Assembly (NCBI RefSeq): GCF_003149105.1
Contig: NZ_QGDS01000003.1
Coordinates: 94,179 to 158,178, forward strand
Direction: 5' to 3'
Source of the DNA: Faecalicatena contorta
Lineage (GTDB): Bacteria; Bacillota; Clostridia; Lachnospirales; Lachnospiraceae
DNA length: 64,000 nucleotides
Below the pieces are notes generated by a model that saw nothing but the letters and a program-made list of their open reading frames with translations, did not search any database and was not told the origin of the DNA. This document shows, in pieces, positions 8,913-17,559 of this stretch. A program made the translations under genes and the position numbers. Numbering within the stretch: the first letter of the stretch is position 1; every line of letters begins with the position of its first letter.

Positions 8913-9239
8913 ATGAATAAATTTAAAAAAATGCTGCCTTATTTAATCATTATTATGCTGAGTTTTTATTTGTCTCCATTGGTGATGAAAGATACGGGAG
9001 CGGCTATGACTATGCTGCTTGTGGTTATTCCCGCCATTTGTTTTATTTGTTCTATCCTGTATGGCATTAAAAATTCCATTGATTTGGTTTATGTCGCAGT
9101 TGTAGCCATTCTCTTTGTGCCGGCAATTCTCATTTTTTATAACGCAAGTGCATGGGTTTACGTTCCTGGATATGGAATCATTGCATTGGCAGGAAACGCG
9201 ATTGGAATGTTTTTTTATAAACGGACAAAATCAGAATAA
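8913..9239 (+). CDS. Hypothetical membrane protein, 108 aa
   Basis: Three or four hydrophobic helices cover almost the whole protein (about residues 8-26, 31-50, 56-75, 80-101), with a short basic C-terminus. No family recognised. AGGAGG lies 5 bases before the ATG. It ends one base before the stop of the convergent gene, and I see no separate terminator between them. Confidence 0.65.
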   Translation: MNKFKKMLPYLIIIMLSFYLSPLVMKDTGAAMTMLLVVIPAICFICSILYGIKNSIDLVYVAVVAILFVPAILIFYNASAWVYVPGYGIIALAGNAIGMFFYKRTKSE

Positions 9240-10103
9240 TTATCTTTCAAGGTTTTCTAAAATTTCATGATACCGTTTTGTTGCTAATCTACTTGGCGCG
9301 CCCTTTCTGCAAAAAGATAATTTTGCCAATTTGGGGACAACGCGCTCCACCACAACCTGACCGTCAACGGTTTTTGATTTTAATGCTTCAAATGCTTCGA
9401 GAAAACGGCTGTCTTCTTTTACTCGTTTATAGAATGACAGGACATATACATACTGAAACAGATTATAATTGCGAAAGGGGTACTCAATCTGCATAAACAA
9501 GGTTCCCATTCCATAATGACATGGGCCGATAGGTTTCCGGATAACCCAATGTTCAAGTAAAAAATCTACAGCTCTGTCAAGTGCAGGTTCTTTATTTAAG
9601 AAATCACTAAAACGGAAAGCATTTAGAGCATTGAGCGTTGGATGGGGATTTGAGTATTCTGTTTCTTCCCCATGACCAAACGAAAATTTATTACAGCGCC
9701 AGCCTCCGTCTGAATACTGGGTATCCAGAAAGTGCCGGAAAGTCTTTTGCAGCCTGATGTCTGAAGCATATCCCATATGACACAGCACATTAGCAGCAAT
9801 CGCTGTTTGACAGGGATAAATGCTGCCTTTTGGATATATTTTAAAGCGTCCGTCTTCCTGCCACACACTAAAAATTAAATCTGCAGCATCTTTCAAAACC
9901 GCTTCATCCGGAGACATGCCCAATTCTAACAAATACAAAACACTGTCAAAGGTTGAAAACGGGGAGCCTTTTAACAGGCGTTTATCTGGTGTAGCCCATA
10001 AATCTGCACCGTTATCATATCTGTGAGATAATATTGCCTCAACGTCTGATAAATATTGTTCTTCAACAGCCATTTTACCATCCTCCATATTACTGATTCC
10101 CAT
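9240..10103 (-). CDS. Alpha/alpha-toroid (terpenoid cyclase/prenyltransferase-like) protein
   Basis: About 287 residues with repeats of the squalene-cyclase/protein prenyltransferase fold: DAADLIFSVWQEDGRFKIYP and FLDTQYSDGGWRCNKFSFGHG (the QW-like D-GW motif), with CHYGMGTLF further on. The cyclase DXDD motif is not visible, so a catalytic role is unproven. It lies just downstream of sigH, with AAAGGTG overlapping the sigH stop, so co-expression is likely. The start is ambiguous: ATG 10103 (AAGGTG at 6 bases) or GTG 10112. Confidence 0.65.
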   Translation of the reverse strand: MGISNMEDGKMAVEEQYLSDVEAILSHRYDNGADLWATPDKRLLKGSPFSTFDSVLYLLELGMSPDEAVLKDAADLIFSVWQEDGRFKIYPKGSIYPCQTAIAANVLCHMGYASDIRLQKTFRHFLDTQYSDGGWRCNKFSFGHGEETEYSNPHPTLNALNAFRFSDFLNKEPALDRAVDFLLEHWVIRKPIGPCHYGMGTLFMQIEYPFRNYNLFQYVYVLSFYKRVKEDSRFLEAFEALKSKTVDGQVVVERVVPKLAKLSFCRKGAPSRLATKRYHEILENLER

Positions 10104-10116
10104 GATATTCACCTTT

Positions 10117-10731
10117 TTACCCCGGAAGCAGTTTTTCCGCTTTTGCCCTTATTCTCTGAAGGGCATTGTCTATCGCTTTAGGGCTTTTGCCAAGCAGTTC
10201 CGCAATTGTCTTATAATCTGTTCCCAGAAGATGGAGATATAGCACCCTATTCTCCAAGGCACTCAGGCTTTGTTTCAATTCCTCCACAAAAGCTTCTGTA
10301 AATTTTTTTCCAAAATACAATGCCTCCGGGTTATTTTCTACGGCAGGTTCAATGGTATCAATTAAAGGAAGGGTTTTTTCCTCATCTGCATTGCCCCCCT
10401 CCTCGTATAAAGATATATAGGAATTAAGCGGGATGTGTTTTTTTCTTTTTGAAGCTTCAATTGCAGTATACATCTGTCTGGATACACAAAGTTCCGCAAA
10501 ACTGGCAAAGGCAGTTCCCTGGGAAGGATTATAATCTCGGACGGCCTTGATAAGCCCTATCATGCCCTCCTGTATCAGATCTTCATTTTCTCCTCCTATC
10601 AGATACATCGCCCTTGCTTTTTTGCGGACCATTGACTTGTATTTTACCATGATATAATCCATTATTTCTGAATTACCATTCCGAAAATCGGAAATCAACA
10701 GCTCGTCCGTTATTGCATCATACTTACTCAT
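10117..10731 (-). CDS. sigH: RNA polymerase sigma factor SigH (Spo0H type)
   Basis: A 204-residue sigma factor that in Firmicutes drives entry into sporulation and stationary-phase genes. Region 2 contains MVRKKARAMYLIGGENEDLIQEG, and FASFAELCVSRQMYTAIEASKRKKHIPLNSYISL matches SigH closely (written here in segments: FASFAELCVSRQ, HIPLNSYISL). Region 4 ends GKSPKAIDNALQRIRAKAEK. It sits next to rlmB as in Bacillus; the yacP gene usually between them is absent. AAAGGG lies 8 bases before the ATG. Confidence 0.93.
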   Translation of the reverse strand: MSKYDAITDELLISDFRNGNSEIMDYIMVKYKSMVRKKARAMYLIGGENEDLIQEGMIGLIKAVRDYNPSQGTAFASFAELCVSRQMYTAIEASKRKKHIPLNSYISLYEEGGNADEEKTLPLIDTIEPAVENNPEALYFGKKFTEAFVEELKQSLSALENRVLYLHLLGTDYKTIAELLGKSPKAIDNALQRIRAKAEKLLPG

Positions 10732-10804
10732 CAGTCCAGCCCTTTCTTGTCCTGCATATCCTTATATAACCCGGATTAGTATCTGTACTGAACAGTCACT
10801 CAGA

Positions 10805-11599
10805 TTATTTCATTCTCTGGCGGACAATCTCATATGCCAGCACTCCCGCTGCAACAGATGCATTCAGGGAGTCAATTTCTCCCTTCACGGGAATGCTTGC
10901 AATAAAATCACATTTCTCTTTTACCAGGCGCCCTACGCCTTCACCTTCATTTCCAATAACCATGCCGATAGGTCCTGTCAGATTCAAACGGTACATAGAT
11001 TCTCCGCCCATATCTGCACAAACAAACCAGACACCTTTTTCTTTCAGTTCCTCTATCGTTTTTGCGATGTTTGTCACTTTTGCAACGGGGGTATAGTTCA
11101 GCGCTCCTGCTGAGGTCTTTGCAACAGTGGCAGTAAGGCCCACTGCTCTTCGTTTTGGTATAATAACACCATGTGCCCCTGCCAGATTAGCAGTCCGGAT
11201 GATAGCTCCTAAATTATGCGGATCCTCAATATTATCCAGCAAAATAAGGAAGGGTTCCTCTCCCCTCTCTTCTGCCAGCCGGAACATGTCCTCTATATCA
11301 GAATAATCATAAGCTGCCGAATACGCAATTACACCCTGGTGTTTTCCAGTCTCAGAAAGCTGTGAAAGTCTTTCTTTTGCCACAAAGTTCAAAATAGTAT
11401 CATGTTTTTTGGCCTCTCTCACAATTGTTCTGACAGGGCCGTCCTGACAGCCGTCTAAAATAAATATTTTATCAATGGTCTTTCCTGAACGGAAGGCCTC
11501 CAACACTGCATTTCTGCCTTCAATTATCAGTGTATTCTCTTTATTTTCCACTTTATTTTTTTCTTTTTCCTGCATCTTATTCCTCATTTTCTTATTCAT
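10805..11599 (-). CDS. rlmB: 23S rRNA (guanosine-2251-2'-O)-methyltransferase
   Basis: A SpoU/TrmH-type SPOUT methyltransferase that modifies G2251 in the peptidyl-transferase P loop. An N-terminal substrate-binding domain (IIEGRNAVLEAFRSG) is followed by the SPOUT knot motifs LDNIEDPHNLGAIIRTAN, MVIGNEGEGV and IPVKGEIDSLNASVAAGV. The charged N-terminus has alternative ATGs; ATG 11575 has GAGG 6 bases upstream and may be the true start. It follows mrnC in the conserved cysE-cysS-mrnC-rlmB-sigH order. Confidence 0.93.
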   Translation of the reverse strand: MNKKMRNKMQEKEKNKVENKENTLIIEGRNAVLEAFRSGKTIDKIFILDGCQDGPVRTIVREAKKHDTILNFVAKERLSQLSETGKHQGVIAYSAAYDYSDIEDMFRLAEERGEEPFLILLDNIEDPHNLGAIIRTANLAGAHGVIIPKRRAVGLTATVAKTSAGALNYTPVAKVTNIAKTIEELKEKGVWFVCADMGGESMYRLNLTGPIGMVIGNEGEGVGRLVKEKCDFIASIPVKGEIDSLNASVAAGVLAYEIVRQRMK

Positions 11600-11647
11600 G
11601 TAAAGCGGGTATTTTCAATCCGCTGTGCCGTTTAACTCTATGCCATG

Positions 11648-12103
11648 CTATTCTGCTGCCTGCTCCGGGTTTAGGCTGTCCAGCCCGATTTTGACTAAAT
11701 CCATCAGCCTTTTGTAGTCCTCTTTCAGGTAAAGATATCCCAAAAGAGCCTCGAATCCCGTGGCTCTTCTGTAGTCTGTGATTGACTGGTTCTTGGCAGG
11801 CGAAACGGACTTCGCATTCCTCCCCCGCCTGTAAATTGCATGTTCTTCCTCTGTCAGATATTGCTGCATTGTCCGCATCATCAGAGACTGGGTGGAAGCC
11901 TGTACAAACCCGCTTGTCTCATCATGCAGCTTATGCACCTGCTTATTTCCTTTATTGACAACCATAGTCTTGATAATTAAATCATAAATACTGTCACCGA
12001 TATATGCCAGAACAAGAGGTGAATAGCTTGCGATATCCACCTCTTGAAGACTCAATACTTCGTGTATATAATCATGAAACTCAAATTCTATGCCTTTTTC
12101 CAT
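11648..12103 (-). CDS. mrnC: Mini-ribonuclease 3 (MrnC)
   Basis: An RNase III catalytic domain without the dsRNA-binding domain; in Bacillus it matures 23S r[21 protein letters not shown] holds the signature with its acidic Asp, and [13 protein letters not shown] carries the downstream Glu. At 151 aa it has the normal length. It overlaps cysS by 16 bases and has AAGGAG before the ATG, so the two are probably coupled. Confidence 0.92.
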   Translation of the reverse strand: MEKGIEFEFHDYIHEVLSLQEVDIASYSPLVLAYIGDSIYDLIIKTMVVNKGNKQVHKLHDETSGFVQASTQSLMMRTMQQYLTEEEHAIYRRGRNAKSVSPAKNQSITDYRRATGFEALLGYLYLKEDYKRLMDLVKIGLDSLNPEQAAE

Positions 12104-13494
12104 TTTACTCCTTCTCGAGTATCTTCCAGAATAATTCCTTTTGCCAGCAGTTCATCGCGGATTTCATCGGCTCTTGCAAAGTTTTTACTCTTTCTGGCCT
12201 CCTGACGCTGTGCAATCAGGGCCTCAATATCCTCCGCCAGAATCTCTTCATCCTTTTCAACAATAATCCCCAGAACATCTGTCAGCTTCACAAGCAAATC
12301 CAACAGGCTCTGCAGATATTCTGCGGAACTTTCGACCTTTGCTGTAGTATTGATATATTTTACCAGCTCAAAAACAGAAGAAATTGCATCTGCAGTATTG
12401 AAGTCATCATCCATTGCCTTTTCAAATCCATCTACATATTCCTGAGTCTTTTCAAATGCCTCTTTATCCGCATCGGTCATATCCTGTACCTTTGCGTTAT
12501 TTTTCAGGAATTTCAGATTTTCTGCTGCGGTTACAATTCTATCCAATCCGGTCTTTGCAGCATCCATTAGTTCCGCACTGAAATTCAGCGGACTCCTGTA
12601 ATGTGCACTGAGCATAAAGAAACGCAGAACCTGTAAGTCATATTTCTCGCCAACTTCTCTGACCGTAAAGAAGTTTCCGAGAGATTTTGACATTTTTCTG
12701 TTGTCAATATTCAAAAATGCATTATGCATCCAATATTTTGCAAATTCCTTGCCATTTGCAGACTCACTCTGGGCGATTTCATTCTCGTGGTGAGGAAACA
12801 CCAGGTCTTCGCCGCCTGCATGAATATCAATCTGTTCTCCCAAATATTTCTTAGACATCTCTGAGCATTCGATATGCCATCCCGGGCGTCCGTCACTCCA
12901 CGGAGACTCCCATGCTGGCTCTCCTTCTTTTTTCGGTTTCCATAAAACGAAATCTAAAGAATCCTCTTTCTCATCTTCCCCCGATACTAAAAGGGAACGT
13001 CCGCCGGACTGTAAATCATCCAGATTCTTGTGAGATAGTTTACCATACTCCTTAAATTTTCTTGTACGGTAATAGACCGTTCCATTTTTCTCATACGCAT
13101 AACCCTTATCTATCAGCGTTCCAATCATGTCTACCATACCGCAGATTTCTTCTGTAGCCAGAGGATGTTTCGTGGCCGGCTTCACATTCATGTCTTTCAT
13201 ATCTTTTTTGCACTCTTCGATATAACGCTGGGAAATCTCTGATGCCGTCACACCTTCCTCAATAGCCTTTTTAATAATCTTGTCATCCACATCTGTAAAG
13301 TTGGATACAAAATTAACCTCGTATCCTTTATATTCGAAATACCTCCTCACCGTATCAAACACGATCATAGGTCTGGCATTTCCAATATGAATATAGTTAT
13401 AAACGGTAGGTCCGCAGACGTACATTTTTACCTTTCCCTCTTCCAAAGGTAAAAATTCCTCTTTTCTTTTTGATAATGTATTATATAATTTCAT
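12088..13494 (-). CDS. cysS: Cysteinyl-tRNA synthetase
   Basis: Charges tRNA-Cys; class I, 468 residues. The HIGN box lies in [20 protein letters not shown] (split as YIHIGN and [11 protein letters not shown]), and KMSKSLGN is near residue 268. Zinc-ligand candidates are Cys28 (MYVCGPT), the Cys in WHIECSEM and the His pair in FPHHENE. It overlaps cysE by 14 bases at the 5' end and mrnC at the 3' end, so it is expressed from the T-box-controlled cysE promoter. Confidence 0.97.
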   Translation of the reverse strand: MKLYNTLSKRKEEFLPLEEGKVKMYVCGPTVYNYIHIGNARPMIVFDTVRRYFEYKGYEVNFVSNFTDVDDKIIKKAIEEGVTASEISQRYIEECKKDMKDMNVKPATKHPLATEEICGMVDMIGTLIDKGYAYEKNGTVYYRTRKFKEYGKLSHKNLDDLQSGGRSLLVSGEDEKEDSLDFVLWKPKKEGEPAWESPWSDGRPGWHIECSEMSKKYLGEQIDIHAGGEDLVFPHHENEIAQSESANGKEFAKYWMHNAFLNIDNRKMSKSLGNFFTVREVGEKYDLQVLRFFMLSAHYRSPLNFSAELMDAAKTGLDRIVTAAENLKFLKNNAKVQDMTDADKEAFEKTQEYVDGFEKAMDDDFNTADAISSVFELVKYINTTAKVESSAEYLQSLLDLLVKLTDVLGIIVEKDEEILAEDIEALIAQRQEARKSKNFARADEIRDELLAKGIILEDTREGVKWKKA

Positions 13495-14236
13495 CCTTCT
13501 TCTCCTCTTGCACTTCTTTCTTTTCTTTCTCTTCTTTCTCTATTTTTTCTTTTTCATCCTCCAGCCCGCAATCTCCATCAAGTATACACTTCATATGTTT
13601 TTCCATTTCCTTGAGCTGATTGTAAAGGCGGATGTTGGCATTCTGCAATTCTTTTATGTCGTTGAGAACCGGGTCCGGCAGATGAATCTGATCCATATCT
13701 GATCTTGGTACTTTCTGGTCACCCATACGCACTATACGTCCCGGAACACCAACTACTGTACAGTTAGGCGGAACCTCCTCCAAAACAACAGAGCCTGCCC
13801 CTATTTTTGAATTTTCGCCAATTGTAAAGGAGCCCAAAATCTTTGCTCCCGCACTGACCATTACGTTATCCTCCAATGTAGGATGTCTCTTTCCCTGCTC
13901 TTTTCCTGTACCACCCAGAGTAACGCCCTGGTAAAGTGTCACATTATCTCCGATTATAGCTGTCTCCCCGATAATTACACCGCTTCCATGGTCAATAAAC
14001 AATCCTTTTCCGATTACTGCACCAGGATGTATTTCAATGCCCGTCTTTCTTGCTGCCCTCTGGGAAATCCAGCGGGCCCAAAAATAATGCTGTCTCAGAT
14101 ACAATTTGTGAGCAACCCTATACCTAAGTATAACTTTAAAACTCGGGTAAAGCAATACCTCCATATTTGATTTTATCGCAGGGTCACGTTCTCTGATTAC
14201 CTGAATTTCATTTTTGATATAAGATATAATTCCCAT
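13481..14236 (-). CDS. cysE: Serine O-acetyltransferase
   Basis: Acetylates L-serine to O-acetylserine, the precursor for cysteine synthesis. The left-handed beta-helix hexapeptide repeats run through about residues 60-180, with [20 protein letters not shown]-like motifs ([22 protein letters not shown]) and [17 protein letters not shown] highly charged Lys/Glu tail of about 35 residues follows. ATG 14236 has AGGA 7 bases upstream; the longer ATG (14251) overlaps its ribosome site. It is the first gene after the Cys T-box, which links transcription of cysE-cysS-mrnC-rlmB to uncharged tRNA-Cys. Confidence 0.95.
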   Translation of the reverse strand: MGIISYIKNEIQVIRERDPAIKSNMEVLLYPSFKVILRYRVAHKLYLRQHYFWARWISQRAARKTGIEIHPGAVIGKGLFIDHGSGVIIGETAIIGDNVTLYQGVTLGGTGKEQGKRHPTLEDNVMVSAGAKILGSFTIGENSKIGAGSVVLEEVPPNCTVVGVPGRIVRMGDQKVPRSDMDQIHLPDPVLNDIKELQNANIRLYNQLKEMEKHMKCILDGDCGLEDEKEKIEKEEKEKKEVQEEKKDEII

Positions 14237-14270
14237 AAAATTTCCTACCATCCCTTCTCATAAGAACATA

Positions 14271-14383
14271 GAGTCTGACAGGCCAGACTCTCGCGCCGAA
14301 GCGCGGTCGCTTTAGCGGCCATTTTCCTTATGCGCGTGGTGCGCATCTTTTATGTAATAGGAAAAGCTCTTTCCTATTACATA
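14271..14383 (-). repeat. Chain of five adjacent hairpins between T-box and cysE
   Basis: Five inverted repeats abut: 14271-14290 (GAGTCTG arms), 14292-14305 (CGCGC/GCGCG), 14305-14320 (GGTCGC/GCGGCC), 14330-14346 (ATGCGC/GCGCAT) and 14351-14383 (perfect 14-bp arms, 5-base loop). They lie in the cysE leader after the T-box terminator and would fold in the same mRNA. Confidence 0.7.
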
Positions 14384-14640
14384 AAAAATGACCCCGTCTC
14401 TTGTTAGAGACGAAGTCATGTCCGCGGTTCCACTCTATTAAAAGAATTGCTTCTTTCACTCATCACATGTAACGTATGCTCCCCGTATCCTGCTACTCAT
14501 TCCTGTCCCTTTCGCAGAATCAGCTCCCGGATGCACTTCACAAATTTATCCCTTAAGACTGCTCTCAGCCGGTGACAGTCTCTCTCTGAAAGTTCAAAAT
14601 CAGTTACTCTTTCCGTTCATCGCTTTTCAATCTATATTTA
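14383..14640 (-). promoter_or_regulatory. T-box riboswitch, cysteine-specific
   Basis: The minus strand carries the canonical T-box AGAGTGGAACCGCGGA (14421-14436). It is followed by a terminator hairpin (GAC..CGTCTCT / AGAGACGgggTC, 14391-14419) and ATTTTTT. The stem I region shows GAAGTGCATC, giving a TGC (Cys) specifier at 14533-14535. Uncharged tRNA-Cys would stabilise the antiterminator and turn on cysE-cysS. The specifier is read by eye from GAAGTGCA but agrees with the downstream genes. Confidence 0.9.
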
Positions 14641-14648
14641 TATAGGTA

Positions 14649-14677
14649 TATATTATGCAAATTTAAGGAATTTGTCA
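14649..14677 (-). promoter_or_regulatory. Promoter of the T-box/cysE operon
   Basis: The minus strand shows TTGACA (14672-14677), 17 bp, then TAATAT, close to the sigma-A consensus. Confidence 0.8.
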
Positions 14678-14709
14678 ACCAATTTTGTAAATAGACTGCA
14701 AAAGGAAGG

Positions 14710-14750
14710 CAAGGGGGACAGTCCCTTTTCAAAAGGGACTGTCCCCCTTG
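14710..14750. terminator. Perfect 41-bp palindrome, likely terminator
   Basis: Two perfect 20-bp arms, beginning CAAGGGGGACAG and ending CTGTCCCCCTTG, flank a single C. It lies 20 bp past the acetyltransferase stop. It may also be a dispersed GGGGACAGTCCC-type repeat. Confidence 0.65.
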
Positions 14751-14769
14751 CAGTTCGTTTTCAGACTAT

Positions 14770-15894
14770 TCAGACTATTTCATTCAGGTATACTCGTTCC
14801 AGCGGCTGGATTTTCCGCAATTCACATGCCAGTTCCTCGGAAACAATTACATCCTCTTCCTCACAAATTTCTTCCAGTGTCTTATAACCAAACAATAAAC
14901 TTGCCAGCGCACTGATTGTCAGTACTCCCTGGGAATCTTCTGTTTCCTGTACTTGTATTGCCGGATTGTCTCCACCAACCTGGAGCTTCCATACCCGGCT
15001 GTTCGCTGTTATGATCGTATCTAATACTGCAAAGGAACAATCCAGATTCTCCCCTGCCTTTACAGACATGGATTCCAGCAGGGTTTGTAAATGAAGTATC
15101 CTTACCATAATCATGGGAACCTTCGTTGTTTCTTCTTTCCCGCATGCTGCAAGTATTTTTACCGGACTGTCTTCTCCTGCCCGAAGTACATAAACTGCCT
15201 TTTGAAATTCCTCTTCATATTCCGGCAGGTATAGGGGCTCTCTGATTTCAACGCGCTTCTCTCTGGCGTAAGCAAACATCCCGACGATGCGTCCATCCTG
15301 CTTCATCAGTTTTACCCCGCCATTTTCGCTCATCTGTTCAAATATCATAGTCTGATAATAATTTTCATCCCGTATGGCATAAACCTGATATGCAGGAGCA
15401 AAATATTTCCGGAAAAATTCTGCCATTTCAGCAGCATCCCCTATCTCTGCGTCTTTTAATTCCACACCGGGACTTCCTTCTTTCCCGAGTATCTCCTCCT
15501 GGTTCTGCTTATAAATGAACCGAAAATCATAAGGAGTATAAATTGCCTCTGCCGCAGGCATCAGAAATGTAAAAGGTTCTTTCCGGGCATACATATCCAT
15601 CATGGATGCTCTTAACAGTTCTCCCATATATCCGCGTTTCCGGTATTTTGCCTCTGTAGCCACAGCAATAATATAATGGCACCGGAACTGTCCTTCTTCT
15701 ACCTGAAGCACATAGGGATTCAAGTGAAGCATGGAACGGATTGCTCCATCCTCCTCTATCATATAAATCTGGTTATCTCTGGTTTTAATAAAATAATAGT
15801 AATCCAGAAACTTTTTACTATCGTCTGAAAATACTTTTTCCCACAATCCTCTTGTCAGGCCGTGTTCACTGCTGTCAAGTTTTCGGAGCCGCAT
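14770..15894 (-). CDS. Eis-like GNAT N-acetyltransferase with SCP2-type C-terminus
   Basis: About 374 residues arranged as two GNAT-like halves plus a C-terminal sterol-carrier-like domain. The acetyl-CoA site lies in IIAVATEAKYRKRGYMGELL (segments AVATEAKYRKRGYMGELLR), and the second half begins near YQVYAIRDENYY. Related Eis proteins acetylate lysines, aminoglycosides or small amines; the substrate here is unknown. ATG 15894 has GGAG 8 bases upstream, whereas the longer open frame would overlap ispF by 92 bases. It is 19 bp after ispF and probably co-transcribed. Confidence 0.82.
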   Translation of the reverse strand: MRLRKLDSSEHGLTRGLWEKVFSDDSKKFLDYYYFIKTRDNQIYMIEEDGAIRSMLHLNPYVLQVEEGQFRCHYIIAVATEAKYRKRGYMGELLRASMMDMYARKEPFTFLMPAAEAIYTPYDFRFIYKQNQEEILGKEGSPGVELKDAEIGDAAEMAEFFRKYFAPAYQVYAIRDENYYQTMIFEQMSENGGVKLMKQDGRIVGMFAYAREKRVEIREPLYLPEYEEEFQKAVYVLRAGEDSPVKILAACGKEETTKVPMIMVRILHLQTLLESMSVKAGENLDCSFAVLDTIITANSRVWKLQVGGDNPAIQVQETEDSQGVLTISALASLLFGYKTLEEICEEEDVIVSEELACELRKIQPLERVYLNEIV

Positions 15895-15913
15895 CCTTTT
15901 GTCTCCTTTCCTG

Positions 15914-16459
15914 CTATTGTCTATGGCAGCCTCTACACCCCTCACATCCTCCCGGATTTTGAACGACATCATAGCTGCTGTAATTTGTAATTTTCTCCAG
16001 TGCACAAATTGCCTGGGAAGAAATCCCTTCCTCGTTTCCGGTAAATCCCAGTCCCTCTTCCGTTGTCGCTTTAATATTCACCTGGTCAATAAGTAACCCC
16101 AGAGTATCTGCCACATTGCTTCTCATCTGCTCAATATAAGGAAGCATCTTAGGCTTCTGGGCTATAATTGTAGCATCGATGTTCTCTACAATATACCCGC
16201 CTTCATCAAGAAGCCCCGCTACACGTTTTAACAGCTCAATGCTTGAAACTCCTTTATATTGAGGGTCCGTATCCGGAAAATGTTTTCCAATATCCCCAAA
16301 GGCCGCTGCCCCCAGCAAAGCATCCATAATCGCATGTACCAGTACATCCGCATCCGAATGTCCTAGTAGTCCTTTTTCATAAGGTATCTCCACGCCGCCA
16401 ATAATCAGCTTTCTTCCTTCTGTAAGTTTATGGACATCATATCCCATTCCTACACGCAT
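15914..16459 (-). CDS. ispF: 2-C-methyl-D-erythritol 2,4-cyclodiphosphate synthase
   Basis: Closes the cyclodiphosphate ring in the MEP isoprenoid pathway. GMGYDVHKL carries the metal-binding Asp and His (D8, H10). [22 protein letters not shown] (in segments [16 protein letters not shown]) and the C-terminal [12 protein letters not shown] are present. Residues 1-158 match the family. A tail of about 20 residues rich in cysteine ([10 protein letters not shown]) follows and is unusual. In Bacillus ispF lies in the same neighbourhood upstream of cysE-cysS. Confidence 0.95.
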   Translation of the reverse strand: MRVGMGYDVHKLTEGRKLIIGGVEIPYEKGLLGHSDADVLVHAIMDALLGAAAFGDIGKHFPDTDPQYKGVSSIELLKRVAGLLDEGGYIVENIDATIIAQKPKMLPYIEQMRSNVADTLGLLIDQVNIKATTEEGLGFTGNEEGISSQAICALEKITNYSSYDVVQNPGGCEGCRGCHRQ

Positions 16460-16465
16460 AATCTA

Positions 16466-16891
16466 TTACTCCTTATATCTGTCTTCCTCATCTGCTGCTT
16501 CTAAATCTGCGTCCCCGTCGGATGTTTCCTCACCTGACACTTCCAAATCCGCTTCTCCTCCGGATTCTTCCTCACCTGCCTCCGGCACTTCATCCGCTTC
16601 TTCCTTATCTTCTGCAGTTTCTGCTGCCTTATTCTCCAGCACCGGGGAATCCTCAATATAATCCGCATTTGTTTCTTCCTGCGGAGTTTCTGCATTCCTG
16701 GATGACCTCATGTTTTTTACTGAAGACAAAATAAATAGAACACCTACAATGACAAAAATTACTGCCATCGCAAACATAAACATCATATTCTCAGGTTTGT
16801 CTACTATCAATCCCTGAATCATCTTGACGCCTAAATAAGCGAGGTACACCCCCGCTACAATTCTCAATACAAATCTGGATCTTTCGTTCAT
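16466..16891 (-). CDS. Two-TM membrane protein with acidic C-terminal tail
   Basis: Two hydrophobic helices (about residues 7-27 and 37-56) are followed by roughly 80 residues of almost pure Glu/Asp/Ala/Ser with imperfect repeats (GEADLEVSGEETS, DGDADLEAADEED). No family recognised. ATG 16891 has GGAGG 8 bases upstream; a longer ATG (16906) overlaps it. It lies 6 bp upstream of ispF and is probably co-transcribed. Confidence 0.7.
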   Translation of the reverse strand: MNERSRFVLRIVAGVYLAYLGVKMIQGLIVDKPENMMFMFAMAVIFVIVGVLFILSSVKNMRSSRNAETPQEETNADYIEDSPVLENKAAETAEDKEEADEVPEAGEEESGGEADLEVSGEETSDGDADLEAADEEDRYKE

Positions 16892-16939
16892 CTTCTTATC
16901 CTCCATTTAGTTCTCATTTTTTGATTCTACCATAATTAG

Positions 16940-16972
16940 ATAAGTATTGCCACAATCAGACATGAAAAACTC
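16940..16972. repeat. 33-bp direct repeat, left copy
   Basis: Matches 17901-17933 at 30 of 33 positions (core CACAATCAGACAT and AAAAACTC). The two copies flank 0.93 kb holding the XRE and coiled-coil genes. Confidence 0.75.
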
Positions 16973-17134
16973 ACAAATTTGCAGCTATTTTATCCGCATA
17001 TAGTGCAGCAACTCATTTTTACACCTTTAATAAGATTAAAAATAAATACAACTTAATTGCGGCGTTATTATTTGCTGCTGCATTTTTAGGTTTAATTGCT
17101 GCATATTTATTTAGATATGTAATAAGCAGGTAAT
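16964..17134 (+). pseudogene. Remnant of a membrane protein (C-terminal piece)
   Basis: An open frame without ATG, GTG or TTG start reads ...FNKIKNKYNLIAALLF, AAAFLGLIAAYLF, RYVISR and stops 6 bases before the XRE gene's ATG. One clear transmembrane helix is visible. It looks like the 3' end of a membrane gene that normally precedes such XRE regulators, cut near the left direct repeat. A non-standard start cannot be excluded. Confidence 0.4.
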
Positions 17135-17139
17135 GTACA

Positions 17140-17355
17140 ATGGCAAAAAAAGATGGATTAGTTTTGCGCAATCGACTGAAAGAAGTACGAACAGATCAAA
17201 AGATGTCTCAAAATCAGTTAGCTGAAATGGTTGGTATCTCAAGAAATACGATTAGTTCTATTGAAACTGGCCAGTTCAATCCTACTGCCAAACTGGCACT
17301 CATTCTCTGCATCGCACTAGACAAAAAATTTGAAGACTTATTTTATTTTGAATAA
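17140..17355 (+). CDS. XRE-family transcriptional regulator, 71 aa
   Basis: A minimal helix-turn-helix protein: LRNRLKEVRTDQKMSQNQLA, EMVGISRNTISSIETGQFNP and KLALILCIALDKKFEDLFYFE-type ending (shown in parts). This small class often sits beside a membrane gene and regulates it; here that partner appears broken. The ribosome site is weak (AGGT). It is followed by a hairpin (17397-17431). Confidence 0.88.
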   Translation: MAKKDGLVLRNRLKEVRTDQKMSQNQLAEMVGISRNTISSIETGQFNPTAKLALILCIALDKKFEDLFYFE

Positions 17356-17396
17356 TTTATTTGTCCGAAGTGCAAATAAAAAACGCGAATAACAAA

Positions 17397-17431
17397 GCCG
17401 ATAACATGTGAGATTGCTCACAGTTATCGGC
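17397..17431. terminator. Hairpin after XRE gene
   Basis: GCCGATAAC and GTTATCGGC form a 9-bp stem with an inner GTGA/TCAC. Only TT follows on plus; the minus side has a more T-rich run further on. It may terminate transcription from both sides. Confidence 0.5.
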
Positions 17432-17500
17432 TTAAAAGAATGGTATCTTCCCTGAAAAGCGTGGAGTGACAGATGTGTTGCTGCCATCTAATAAGAATAA

Positions 17501-17523
17501 CTTCGGGCCAGGCCGGCCCGAAG
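17501..17523. repeat. Palindrome with the same arms as the ICE repeat
   Basis: CTTCGGGCC, AGGCC, GGCCCGAAG. The 9-bp arms are identical to those of the 18-copy palindrome in the ICE, but the centre differs. It lies 37 bp downstream of the coiled-coil gene, far from the ICE. Confidence 0.7.
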
Positions 17524-17559
17524 CACCAAAGATAAATGTACACTGCTCATACAGTCATC

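Noticed and set aside
10117-10731. Reading the sigma gene as an ECF factor
   Set aside because: The HIPLNSYISL region, the length and the rlmB neighbourhood match SigH/Spo0H, not ECF.
14770-16005. Longer start for the acetyltransferase
   Set aside because: It would overlap ispF by 92 bases without a ribosome site; ATG 15894 has GGAG at the right distance.
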